Assembly (NCBI GenBank): GCA_011391655.1
Contig: JAABQE010000270.1
Coordinates: 1-6,852 of the forward strand
Length of the DNA: 6,852 nt
Direction: 5' to 3'
Source: Hydrogenophilales bacterium
Lineage (GTDB): Bacteria > Pseudomonadota > Gammaproteobacteria > Burkholderiales > Thiobacillaceae
The first letter of the stretch is position 1, and each line of letters starts with the position of its first letter. Shown here one piece after another: positions 1 to 5,869 of the stretch. The notes beneath the pieces were generated by a model. It did no database searches, was not told the origin of the DNA, and saw only the letters and a list, made by a program, of their open reading frames with translations. The position numbers were made by a program, and so were the translations under genes.

Positions 1-834
1 GAGGGCAAGTGGCGCGTGTTCCCGAAAGACCCGATCGCGGGCTTCAAGGATTTGCGCGCCGGCACGCTGCTCAATCGCAACCGTGACATGAACTGGGTGC
101 GCATGCTGGACAAGGCCTCCAGTGAGCGCCGCATCGGCGTATGGCTGCGGCTGGAAGAAACCGCAGCCGGGTTTGCGTTGACGCTGGCCGACGAAGACGG
201 TAACAGCGTCAGCGTCGCCGCGGATCACGCGAAGGAACCCGCCAACGACGCCGCCAAGGCGGAGGCCACGCTGAACGAGCATCTCGGCAAGCTTGGCGCC
301 ACCGCCTATGCAGTCAGGGGCATCGCGCTGGAACTGTCGCAGCCGTGGTTCGTGCCCGCATCGTTCATCAATGCCTTGCGCCGCGATGCCATCGCCGCGC
401 TGGATGCCGAACGCGCCGCCGCTTACGTGCGGCCAGCGCGCGCGCAGGCAGTCGAACCGCCTGCCATCTACCCGGAAGACACCCTGAGTTATCTCGCCAA
501 CGTCTACAACCACAAGGCGCGCGATTTCTATGCGAAGCACGGCGTCAAGGTCATCGCCGCCGCGTATGAAAGCCACGAGGAAACCGGCGAAGTTTCACTG
601 ATGATCACCAAACACTGCGTGCGCTATTCGCTGAGCCTGTGCCCCAAACAGGCCAAGGGCGTGACCGGCGTGCAGGGCACGGTGCGCGCAGAGCCGCTGA
701 TGCTGATCAACGGCAGCGAAAAGCTGACGCTGCGCTTTGATTGCAAGCCGTGCGAAATGCATGTGGTGGGAAAACTCAAACCGGCGGTCGCCAAAACCGC
801 TGCGCTGCTGACTTTTTATCAAGCCCGGCCCTGA
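1..834 (+). CDS. rlhA: RlhA-type peptidase U32 family protein, C-terminal part (5'-truncated by window edge)
   Basis: The reading frame is open from the first base, so the true start lies upstream; a GTG at 16 is internal. The 277 visible residues match the C-terminal half of long U32-family proteins with a DUF3656-type region. The family member RlhA (YdcP) of E. coli hydroxylates C2501 of 23S rRNA using prephenate-derived chemistry; it is not a classical protease. Visible landmarks are an early LLNRNRD segment, an RRIGVWLRLEET segment, and a C-terminal cysteine set C206, C214, C248 and C251 (numbered from codon 1), the last two in FDCKPCEMHV. The cysteines fit iron-sulfur ligands as reported for U32 relatives such as UbiU/UbiV, but that role is inferred here. 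The catalytic N-terminal part is outside the window, so assignment to RlhA rather than another long U32 paralogue is probable, not proven. The 3' end overlaps the opposing ModE-like gene by 16 bp. Confidence 0.85.
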   Translation, partial: EGKWRVFPKDPIAGFKDLRAGTLLNRNRDMNWVRMLDKASSERRIGVWLRLEETAAGFALTLADEDGNSVSVAADHAKEPANDAAKAEATLNEHLGKLGATAYAVRGIALELSQPWFVPASFINALRRDAIAALDAERAAAYVRPARAQAVEPPAIYPEDTLSYLANVYNHKARDFYAKHGVKVIAAAYESHEETGEVSLMITKHCVRYSLSLCPKQAKGVTGVQGTVRAEPLMLINGSEKLTLRFDCKPCEMHVVGKLKPAVAKTAALLTFYQARP

Positions 835-1172
835 TTGCCCGACAGTCCGGCGGGCAGGCTCGCGGCCACCGTCTGCATGAATGCGGTGTGCTGCGCTTCA
901 GCTTGCTGAAACGCGGCAATCAGCTGCTCGGCATCCTCGGTCAAACGGCTGCCTGCGGGGCCGCTATCCACCAACGGCGATTGCCAGGCGCTGTTCATGG
1001 CATCCACCGCATCCCATGCGGCCTTGTAGCTCATCTTCATGGCCTTGGCGGCTTTTGAAATGGAGCCGGTTTCGCGTATGCGCTGCAACAGTTCGACGCG
1101 GCCGCGGCCGAGAAAGTTTTTGCCGTTGAGCGTGAGCCAAAAGCGGCCATCGGCCTTGAGTCTGGAATCCAT
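819..1172 (-). CDS. Single-domain ModE-type winged helix-turn-helix regulator
   Basis: This 117-residue cytoplasmic DNA-binding protein matches the N-terminal domain of ModE, the molybdate-responsive regulator. The recognition region is clear: FLGRGRVELLQRI (about 20-32), then GSISKAAKAMKMSYKAAW (about 36-53), then the wing and SRLTEDAEQLI (75-85). Full ModE is about 260 residues and carries two C-terminal Mop/TOBE molybdate-binding domains; none are present here, so this protein cannot sense molybdate the way E. coli ModE does. Stand-alone ModE-type HTH proteins are common in proteobacteria and their targets and signals are mostly unknown. The ATG at 1172 is chosen because the protein begins at the usual family N-terminus; the upstream Shine-Dalgarno is weak (only a GGA very close to the start). 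It is divergent from the DUF302-crcB operon across 80 bp, making that operon a plausible target. Confidence 0.85.
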   Translation of the reverse strand: MDSRLKADGRFWLTLNGKNFLGRGRVELLQRIRETGSISKAAKAMKMSYKAAWDAVDAMNSAWQSPLVDSGPAGSRLTEDAEQLIAAFQQAEAQHTAFMQTVAASLPAGLSGNQGRA

Positions 1173-1252
1173 CGTCCGAGTGTAACAAACGAAGCTTGCG
1201 TGCTTGCGCGTAAATGGCTGAAAATCGGGACTCTCGCCTGCAGAAACTCACC
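1173..1252. promoter_or_regulatory. Divergent intergenic region between ModE-like gene and DUF302-crcB operon
   Basis: These 80 bp must hold the starts of both the leftward regulator gene and the rightward operon. No convincing -35/-10 pair is visible on either strand. The only repeated element is a direct repeat of GCTTGCG at 1194-1200 and 1202-1208 (period 8), which could be an operator half-site array or chance. No fluoride-riboswitch-like fold was recognised ahead of the operon. Assignment as regulatory rests on the divergent gene layout. Confidence 0.45.
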
Positions 1253-1714
1253 ATGAAAAAAGTGCTCGCTGTTTGCGCCCTGTTTTGCCTGTCCTTGCCT
1301 GCGCTGGCGGCTGACGCGCATTCCGTCCAGTTCAAGACTCAGGGCGATTTCCAGTACGTGCGCGATTCGCTGGAATCCGCGATCGAAGGCAAGGGTCTGA
1401 AGATCAACCATACCAATCTGATCGCCGGCATGCTGGAACGCACCGGCAAGGACCTGGGCGCGAGCAGGCAGGTTTTCACCCACGGCGAGCAGTTCGAGTT
1501 CTGCAGCGCGACGTTGTCGCGCACGATGATGGAAGCCGACCCGCATGCCATCGTCATGTGCCCCTACATCATCTCGGTGTACGCGATGCCCGACGATCCC
1601 ACGATCTATCTGTCCTACCGCAAACCCGGCCCGACCGGAAATCCGGCGCTGCAGAAGGCGTTCGACGATATCGAAAAGCTGCTGACCGAGATCATTCAGG
1701 ACGCGCTGCTGTAA
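1253..1714 (+). CDS. Exported DUF302-domain protein
   Basis: A 153-residue protein with a textbook Sec signal peptide: MKK, a hydrophobic run VLAVCALFCLSLP, and an ALA-A cleavage site near residues 19-20. The mature part fits the DUF302 family: an N-terminal stretch with paired helix character (DFQYVRDSLESAIEGKGL), then FCSA with C84, then MCPYIISVYAM with C103-P104, then YLSYRKP (119-125). DUF302 proteins are small alpha/beta proteins of unknown biochemical role, often exported; the two conserved-looking cysteines could pair or bind a ligand, which is inference. The frame is open back to an ATG at 1214, but the start at 1253 places the signal peptide at the N-terminus, so it is preferred. 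It heads a four-gene operon and ends 4 nt before crcB. Confidence 0.8.
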   Translation: MKKVLAVCALFCLSLPALAADAHSVQFKTQGDFQYVRDSLESAIEGKGLKINHTNLIAGMLERTGKDLGASRQVFTHGEQFEFCSATLSRTMMEADPHAIVMCPYIISVYAMPDDPTIYLSYRKPGPTGNPALQKAFDDIEKLLTEIIQDALL

Positions 1715-1718
1715 ATTC

Positions 1719-2099
1719 GTGAGCCTGACTGCTTTCATTGCCGTGGGCATCGGTGCGGCGCTCGGTGCCTGGTTGCGCTGGGCACTGGGGCTGTGGCTCA
1801 ACCCGGTTTTTCCCGCGATGCCGCTCGGCACGCTGGCGGCCAACCTGGTCGGTGGGTATTTCATTGGGCTGATCATCGCCTGGTTTGCCGAGCATCCTGG
1901 TTTGCCGCCTGAACTGCGGCTGTTTCTGATTACCGGCCTGCTCGGCGGGCTCACTACCTTCTCCACCTTTTCCGCTGAGGTCGTTACTGCGCTGATGCGC
2001 GGCCTGTGGCTGACCGGCGGCCTGATCGCCCTAGCCCACATGGCCGGTTCTTTCCTCGCGACCGGGCTGGGCTTCTACAGCATGAGGTTACTCAAATGA
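1719..2099 (+). CDS. crcB: CrcB/Fluc fluoride ion channel
   Basis: A 126-residue integral membrane protein of the CrcB (Fluc) family, which forms dual-topology dimers that let fluoride leave the cell. The family signatures are all present: GAALGAWLRW (12-21) including R20, the pore-lining asparagine in TLAANLVGGYFIG (N42), and GLLGGLTTFSTFS (73-85) with the phenylalanine and serine/threonine track and the central sodium-binding loop region. Four hydrophobic segments are visible (about 4-26, 37-57, 67-94, 97-122) and length is normal for a single-chain member. The GTG at 1719 is the start that gives the expected N-terminus; no strong ribosome-binding site precedes it, suggesting translational coupling to the upstream DUF302 gene. 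Its stop overlaps the start of the DUF190 gene (ATGA). Confidence 0.95.
   Translation: MSLTAFIAVGIGAALGAWLRWALGLWLNPVFPAMPLGTLAANLVGGYFIGLIIAWFAEHPGLPPELRLFLITGLLGGLTTFSTFSAEVVTALMRGLWLTGGLIALAHMAGSFLATGLGFYSMRLLK
2084..2087 (+). promoter_or_regulatory. Ribosome-binding site for the DUF190 gene, inside crcB
   Basis: GAGG sits 8 nt before the ATG at 2096, within the last codons of crcB. It supports the ATG at 2096 over the longer open frame that starts at 2006, whose extra 30 residues are merely an out-of-frame reading of crcB. Confidence 0.6.
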
Positions 2100-2404
2100 A
2101 CGTCGTGTGCCTGCAAATCTTCGTCACCGAATCCAGCCGCCATCATGGCAAGCCGACTTACGAATGGCTGCTTGATTCAGCGCAGGGGCTGGGGATTACG
2201 GGCGGCTCGGCTTTTCTGGCGCTGGCCGGGTTTGGCCGTCATCGTCGGCATGACGCCGGGTTTTTCGAGCTGGCGGGCGAGCTGCCAGTGGTGGTGGAAT
2301 TTTTTGTCGAGACAGCAGTGGCCGATCAACTGCTGAAGATGATCACCGAAGCAGGTTTGCAACTGGTGTACACCAGGCTGCCCGCCGAGATTGGCATTAC
2401 CTGA
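2096..2404 (+). CDS. PII-like DUF190 family protein
   Basis: A 102-residue soluble protein of the DUF190 family, which adopts a PII/CutA-like ferredoxin fold. Recognisable segments are VCLQIFVTESSRHHGKPTYEWLL (family form: strand, then E-x-x-R-x-x-G-x-P-x-Y at 12-22), GITGGSAFLALAGFG (33-47) and ELPVVVEFFVE (62-72). The family is often encoded next to crcB and is thought to be a small trimeric regulatory partner, but its ligand is not established; a role in fluoride response is inference from context. The gene overlaps the crcB stop by 4 nt and is followed 8 nt later by the TauE/SafE gene, so all are very likely co-translated. The family Arg-Gly loop of many homologues reads as LALAGFG here, a modest divergence. 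Confidence 0.88.
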   Translation: MNVVCLQIFVTESSRHHGKPTYEWLLDSAQGLGITGGSAFLALAGFGRHRRHDAGFFELAGELPVVVEFFVETAVADQLLKMITEAGLQLVYTRLPAEIGIT

Positions 2405-2412
2405 GCGTCAGC

Positions 2413-3171
2413 GTGTTCGACCAGCTGATCCTGTTCGCTGCTTCGCTGGCAGCGAATTTCTTTTCGGCTTTGTCCGGCGGCGGCGCCGGGCTGATCCAGT
2501 TTCCCATGCTGATTTTTCTGGGGCTGCCGTTCGGGGTGGCGCTGGCGACCCACAAGGTGGCCAGTGTGGCACTCGGGCTGGGGGCGACGCTGCGGCATCT
2601 GAAGGAATCGCATCTCGAACGCCGCTTCTCGCTGATCATTCTGGGTGCCGGACTGCCGGGTGTCGTGCTCGGTGCGCTCACCATCCTGCACATTCCCGAA
2701 CGCGCGGCTACGCTGGCGCTGGGTGTGCTCACCCTGGGACTGGGGCTGTATTCGGTATTCAAGCCGAAACTCGGCATGGACCATGCCCCCCAAAACCGGG
2801 AGGGCAGGGCGCTGGTCGGCGGCATGGCCGGGCTGTTTGTCGTCGGCTTTCTCAATGGCTCGATCACCAGCGGCACAGGACTCTTTCTCACCATTTGGCT
2901 GATCCGGTATTTCGGTCTCGATTACACCCGCGCGGTGGCCTACACGCTCATCCTGTGCGGACTGGTGTGGAACGGCACCGGCGCGCTGGTGCTCGGCGTA
3001 ATCGGTACCGTGGAGTGGAGCTGGATGCCCGCGCTGTTGGCGGGTTCAATCATCGGTGGCTATCTGGGCAGCCACCTGGCGATCATGAAAGGCAACCTGT
3101 GGATCAAGCGGGCGTTTGAAGTCGTGACGATACTGATCGGCCTGAAACTGATCACAGGCGCATTGTTTTAA
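2413..3171 (+). CDS. TauE/SafE family anion permease
   Basis: A 252-residue inner-membrane protein with about eight hydrophobic segments in two similar halves, normal length for the TauE/SafE (TSUP) family. Members are implicated in export of sulfite or sulfoacetate, or in related anion transport. Visible family landmarks are the first-half glycine motif ALSGGGAGLIQFP (19-31), THKVASVALG (47-55), the second-half counterpart GFLNGSITSGTGLFLTIWLI (145-164), and GSIIGGYLGSHLA (211-223). The substrate cannot be read from sequence. The GTG at 2413 is the first start that gives the usual MFDQLILF N-terminus; only a weak GAG element precedes it, fitting coupling to the DUF190 gene 8 nt upstream. As the last gene of an operon with crcB it may export a second anion, or participate in halide or sulfur-oxyanion homeostasis. 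Its TAA interlocks with the stop of the convergent cyclase gene. Confidence 0.9.
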   Translation: MFDQLILFAASLAANFFSALSGGGAGLIQFPMLIFLGLPFGVALATHKVASVALGLGATLRHLKESHLERRFSLIILGAGLPGVVLGALTILHIPERAATLALGVLTLGLGLYSVFKPKLGMDHAPQNREGRALVGGMAGLFVVGFLNGSITSGTGLFLTIWLIRYFGLDYTRAVAYTLILCGLVWNGTGALVLGVIGTVEWSWMPALLAGSIIGGYLGSHLAIMKGNLWIKRAFEVVTILIGLKLITGALF

Positions 3172-4766
3172 TGGTCGCTGATGTGAATGCGATTGCGGCC
3201 GCCGTGCTTGGCTTCATAGAGCGCTGAATCGGCGGTCTTGATCAGCGCATCGCCGGTTTGAACGAGGGGATAGGTGGCGATGCCCGCGCTGATGGTGGTC
3301 AAGAAATAGGCGTCGCCATGCGGGTGATGGATTTGTGAGAAGTCATGGCGAATGCGCTCCATGATGGCAAACGCCTGCTCGGAATCGGTGTGCGGCAGGC
3401 CAATCAGGAATTCCTCGCCGCCGTAGCGGCAGATCATGTCGTGCTTGCGCAGGCGCTGCTTGAGCAGCCAGGACAGGCTGCGGATGACCTGGTCACCAAT
3501 CGGGTGACCATAGCTGTCGTTCACCTGTTTGAAATGATCGATATCCAGCATTACCACCGACAGGAATCCGCCTTCATGCACCACGCCGGATAGCACCATT
3601 TCCAGCATGTTCTTGCCGCTGGAGTGGTTGAGCAGGCCGGTCAGGCTGTCGTGGTACATCGAACGGCGCAGCGCACGATAGCGCTCGATTTTGCTCTTGA
3701 CGATGGTGTTGAGGAAAACCGGATTGAACGGTTTGGTGAGGAAGTGATCTCCGCCCAGGCGCATGGCGTCGACCTGCAGGGCAACGTTGGTTTCACCTGA
3801 CAGGTAGACGATCGGGATGCTGAGGAATTCGCTGTGCTGGCGAATGATGCGTGCGACCTCGACGCCCGTGCAATTGGGCATGTACATGTCCATCAGGATC
3901 AAATCCGGATTGAATTGCTTGAGTGCGCTCAGGGTCTGCCGTGGATCGTTGACGATGTGGGACTCGATCTGGATTTCCGCCAGGGTGCGGTGGATGAAAT
4001 GGCCGGCCGTTTTGGAGTCTTCCACGATCAGCACGCGGGAGGCCTCCTGATCATGCCGCTCGTTCAACTCCATGATGTGTTCGACGATGGCGTGCGTAGG
4101 GGTGTCTTTCAGCAGGCAGCTATCGCAACCGCTTCGCAGCGCCAGTTGCAACTGATCGAAATCGGACGCCACCTCGAGACAAATCAGCTGTCCCATTGCA
4201 AAGCGTTGCCGCAGCGCCTGAATACGGTCACGCCACTCGGCCTCGGGCAGGCAGCTCATATCGAGCAGCAGCAAGGGGGAGCCATCCGCGCTGTCCGCCA
4301 TGGGCTGATCCCAGGTGATGAACTCGGTCGACATGCCGAAATAACCCAGTTGCGTCAGCAGGTCTGTCCAGTTTGCGTGGTTGTCCCCGATCAGCCAGGC
4401 ATGGCCGCTGCGCATGTTTGGCGGTGCGATGAATACGGGGTCACGCGGCAGGGCGTCAAGGCTGGTGTGGGCATGGGCCTGGGTCATGCGTTCCAGGGCA
4501 TGCACGCGCTCATTCAAGTCGTCCAGAGCGGTTTGTGGCAGCGGGTGCACAACATCCTGATTGAACAGCGTGAGCGTCACCTGCTCCAGTTGGTGACTGG
4601 CGTGATGCAATGCCGTGACGCCCTTGTCGATCAGAAACTCGGTCAGGCTGTTGATCGATATGGCCAGTTCAACAAAGTTTTCAAAGTTGGGTGTTGCCAG
4701 ATAGCGCTGCCAGGTGTCGGTTAAAGCCTGGTTTTTTTGCAGGAGGGCTTCGGGTGAACAGAGCAT
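3168..4766 (-). CDS. Response regulator diguanylate cyclase (helical HPt-like N-terminus, degenerate receiver, receiver, GGDEF)
   Basis: A 532-residue cytoplasmic protein predicted to make c-di-GMP from GTP. Order: a helical region (about 1-100) with a histidine cluster LHHASHQLEQ (53-62) that loosely resembles an HPt domain; a receiver-like domain (about 120-235) that keeps D169 and K220 but lacks the usual acidic pair and Ser/Thr switch residue; a full receiver (about 244-365) with E249/D250, phospho-acceptor D293 in LMDMYMP, S323 and K345 in TKPF; and a GGDEF domain (370-532) with HDSLTGLLN, LDIDHFKQVND and an intact GGEEF (449-453). The product-inhibition I-site is intact as R440-K-H-D443, five residues before GGEEF. 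This is a PleD-like plan. The ATG at 4766 is chosen because the open frame further upstream (to 5030) is only a shadow of the hydrolase gene. Translation likely couples to that gene, which ends 4 nt before this start. Confidence 0.92.
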   Translation of the reverse strand: MLCSPEALLQKNQALTDTWQRYLATPNFENFVELAISINSLTEFLIDKGVTALHHASHQLEQVTLTLFNQDVVHPLPQTALDDLNERVHALERMTQAHAHTSLDALPRDPVFIAPPNMRSGHAWLIGDNHANWTDLLTQLGYFGMSTEFITWDQPMADSADGSPLLLLDMSCLPEAEWRDRIQALRQRFAMGQLICLEVASDFDQLQLALRSGCDSCLLKDTPTHAIVEHIMELNERHDQEASRVLIVEDSKTAGHFIHRTLAEIQIESHIVNDPRQTLSALKQFNPDLILMDMYMPNCTGVEVARIIRQHSEFLSIPIVYLSGETNVALQVDAMRLGGDHFLTKPFNPVFLNTIVKSKIERYRALRRSMYHDSLTGLLNHSSGKNMLEMVLSGVVHEGGFLSVVMLDIDHFKQVNDSYGHPIGDQVIRSLSWLLKQRLRKHDMICRYGGEEFLIGLPHTDSEQAFAIMERIRHDFSQIHHPHGDAYFLTTISAGIATYPLVQTGDALIKTADSALYEAKHGGRNRIHISDH

Positions 4767-4770
4767 AGTG

Positions 4771-5718
4771 TTATTCCACGCTCTCTTGTTCAAATCGCAA
4801 GTACTGGTTGTAGGCGTTGACCCGGTTGGCCTCATTAAAAGCCGGCATGTTGCGGTACTTCGACCAGTCAATGGCCGCGTAGGCTTCATCAAAGGGAATG
4901 AGATTGCGCGCGGCCTGACCCATCTGGCTGCGCAAAAACTGCAGGTAGTCACGGGTGAAAACAAGGTCGGCGTGCGGTGTGCGTGAAGGTGCGCCGTGGC
5001 CGGGCACCAGCACCTTGGGCTTGAGCGCAATCAACTTGTCGAGTGCTGTGATCCAGGCGCGGCTGTCGGCATCCCCTACAAACGGCACCCGACCGCGAAA
5101 CACCAGATCGCCTGCGTATAGCACGCGATCTTCTATTACCAGCATCGCCATATCTTCACTGGAATGCGCAGGGCCGACGTAGCGCAGCGCAAAGTGAAGC
5201 CCCCCCATTTCAAAATCGGTGTCGCCATCAAGAAAGCGGTCGGCCTCCAATAGGCGGGTGGTGTCGTCCACCCACGGGAAGAGCACTTCCTTGCGCTGGG
5301 CAAACCGTTCGGCAGCCGCTTCGGTACGGGTGGCGCCTTCGGCTGCGCGATGTGCCCAAATTTCGGCACCTTGCGCCTTGAAGACCTGCAAGCCATAGAA
5401 ATGGTCAGCGTGATAGTGGCTGACAATCACGCGCTTGATCGGTTGTGAGGTGGTTTTGCGAATCAGGCCAAGCAGTTTTTCAGCCAGAGGGGGCGAAGCC
5501 AGAGCATCGAACACCACCACGCCATCGCGCGTGACGACAAATCCGGCGTTGGACATGAAACCCTGGTTTTCACTCGATGCCGCGTCAGACTGGCCTTGCA
5601 CAAAATAGCTGTGAGGGCCTAGTTTCACTACTTTCATCGGTACGTTGACGTCCATGAAGTTGGCCCATGCGGCGGGAACGCAGACGCAGCAGAACAGGGC
5701 AAACAGAAAACGCAGCAT
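4771..5718 (-). CDS. Exported metallo-beta-lactamase-fold hydrolase (SoxH-like)
   Basis: A 315-residue protein with an N-terminal signal peptide (MLRFLFALFCCVCVPAAWA, cleavage near residues 19-20), so it probably acts in the periplasm. The mature part is a complete MBL fold: SHYHADH gives H101, H103, D105 and H106; GPAHSSED gives H185; YAGDLVF gives the bridging D204; VPGHGAPS gives H241. All ligands for a two-zinc centre are therefore present. Overall it resembles the SoxH/quinoprotein-associated MBL proteins more than true beta-lactamases, including a C-terminus of the NAYNQYLRFEQES type. Substrate is unknown; a thioester, sulfur compound or lactone hydrolysis role is possible but not shown. 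The frame is open upstream to 5952, but the start at 5718 places the signal peptide first and fits a TATAAT 40 nt upstream. No clear Shine-Dalgarno is seen. It is the first gene of a two-gene operon with the diguanylate cyclase. Confidence 0.88.
   Translation of the reverse strand: MLRFLFALFCCVCVPAAWANFMDVNVPMKVVKLGPHSYFVQGQSDAASSENQGFMSNAGFVVTRDGVVVFDALASPPLAEKLLGLIRKTTSQPIKRVIVSHYHADHFYGLQVFKAQGAEIWAHRAAEGATRTEAAAERFAQRKEVLFPWVDDTTRLLEADRFLDGDTDFEMGGLHFALRYVGPAHSSEDMAMLVIEDRVLYAGDLVFRGRVPFVGDADSRAWITALDKLIALKPKVLVPGHGAPSRTPHADLVFTRDYLQFLRSQMGQAARNLIPFDEAYAAIDWSKYRNMPAFNEANRVNAYNQYLRFEQESVE
4775..4777 (-). promoter_or_regulatory. Ribosome-binding site for the diguanylate cyclase gene
   Basis: A GGA on the minus strand, 8 nt before the ATG at 4766, lies within the last codons of the hydrolase gene. 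It fixes the start at 4766 and supports co-translation of the pair. Confidence 0.45.
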
Positions 5719-5757
5719 GGATGCTATTAATGCATTCGATGGAATCAGGTGGCGGCC

Positions 5758-5763
5758 ATTATA
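5758..5763 (-). promoter_or_regulatory. Candidate -10 element for the hydrolase-cyclase operon
   Basis: A perfect TATAAT hexamer on the minus strand, 40 nt before the hydrolase ATG at 5718, would give a leader of roughly 30-35 nt. The matching -35 region is poor: CCACTG at 5781-5786 with 17-bp spacing. The element may need an activator, or be chance in an AT-rich stretch. Confidence 0.4.
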
Positions 5764-5857
5764 AACAGCATGGGCATAATCAGTGGGAACTAATATGGAT
5801 GCGTCCTGGATTACCACCGTCGGCGGGTCATGCTGTGATATCTTCAAATCTGTAATC

Positions 5858-5862
5858 AGGAG
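5858..5862 (+). promoter_or_regulatory. Ribosome-binding site for the GyrI-like gene
   Basis: A consensus AGGAG lies 7 nt before the GTG at 5870, the best Shine-Dalgarno in the window. It decides the start: the in-frame GTG at 5783 and ATG at 5795 have no such site. Confidence 0.8.
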
Positions 5863-5869
5863 TTCAGGC

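Larger units (their letters stand above)
5719..5869. promoter_or_regulatory. Divergent intergenic region between hydrolase operon and GyrI-like gene
   Basis: A 151-bp stretch, visibly more AT-rich than the flanking genes, that must carry the start signals for both directions. It holds the minus-strand TATAAT described separately, and a strong Shine-Dalgarno for the rightward gene at its right end. A short inverted repeat ATGC-N7-GCAT at 5721-5735 lies between the minus-strand -10 and the hydrolase start. For the rightward gene, no -35/-10 pair stands out. Open frames running through the region lack ribosome-binding sites. Confidence 0.5.

Noticed and set aside
1179..1184. A -10-like TACACT on the minus strand just before the ModE-like start, which would imply a leaderless transcript.
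   Set aside because: Only four of six positions match and there is no -35 at a suitable distance, so I do not claim a promoter.
1173..1252. A possible fluoride riboswitch ahead of the crcB operon.
   Set aside because: I could not find the conserved segments or pseudoknot pairing expected of the crcB motif by eye; a covariance-model search would settle it.
1037..2041. A 334-codon open frame on the minus strand across the DUF302 and crcB genes.
   Set aside because: It lies opposite two recognised genes, is rich in Arg/Pro/Gln/His like a shadow frame of GC-rich coding DNA, and matches no family; its tail only overlaps the ModE-like gene in another frame.
2391..3119. A 242-codon plus-strand frame overlapping the TauE/SafE gene.
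   Set aside because: Its product is Arg/Gly/Ala-rich with no membrane segments, whereas the other frame gives a full TauE/SafE protein.
3834..4724. A 296-codon open frame on the plus strand opposite the diguanylate cyclase.
   Set aside because: It is fully antisense to a gene with clear receiver and GGDEF motifs, has no domain and no ribosome-binding site; it is a shadow frame.
4767..5030. An 88-codon upstream extension of the cyclase gene.
   Set aside because: It reads an alternative frame of the hydrolase gene; the ATG at 4766 has its own ribosome-binding site and is the family-like start.
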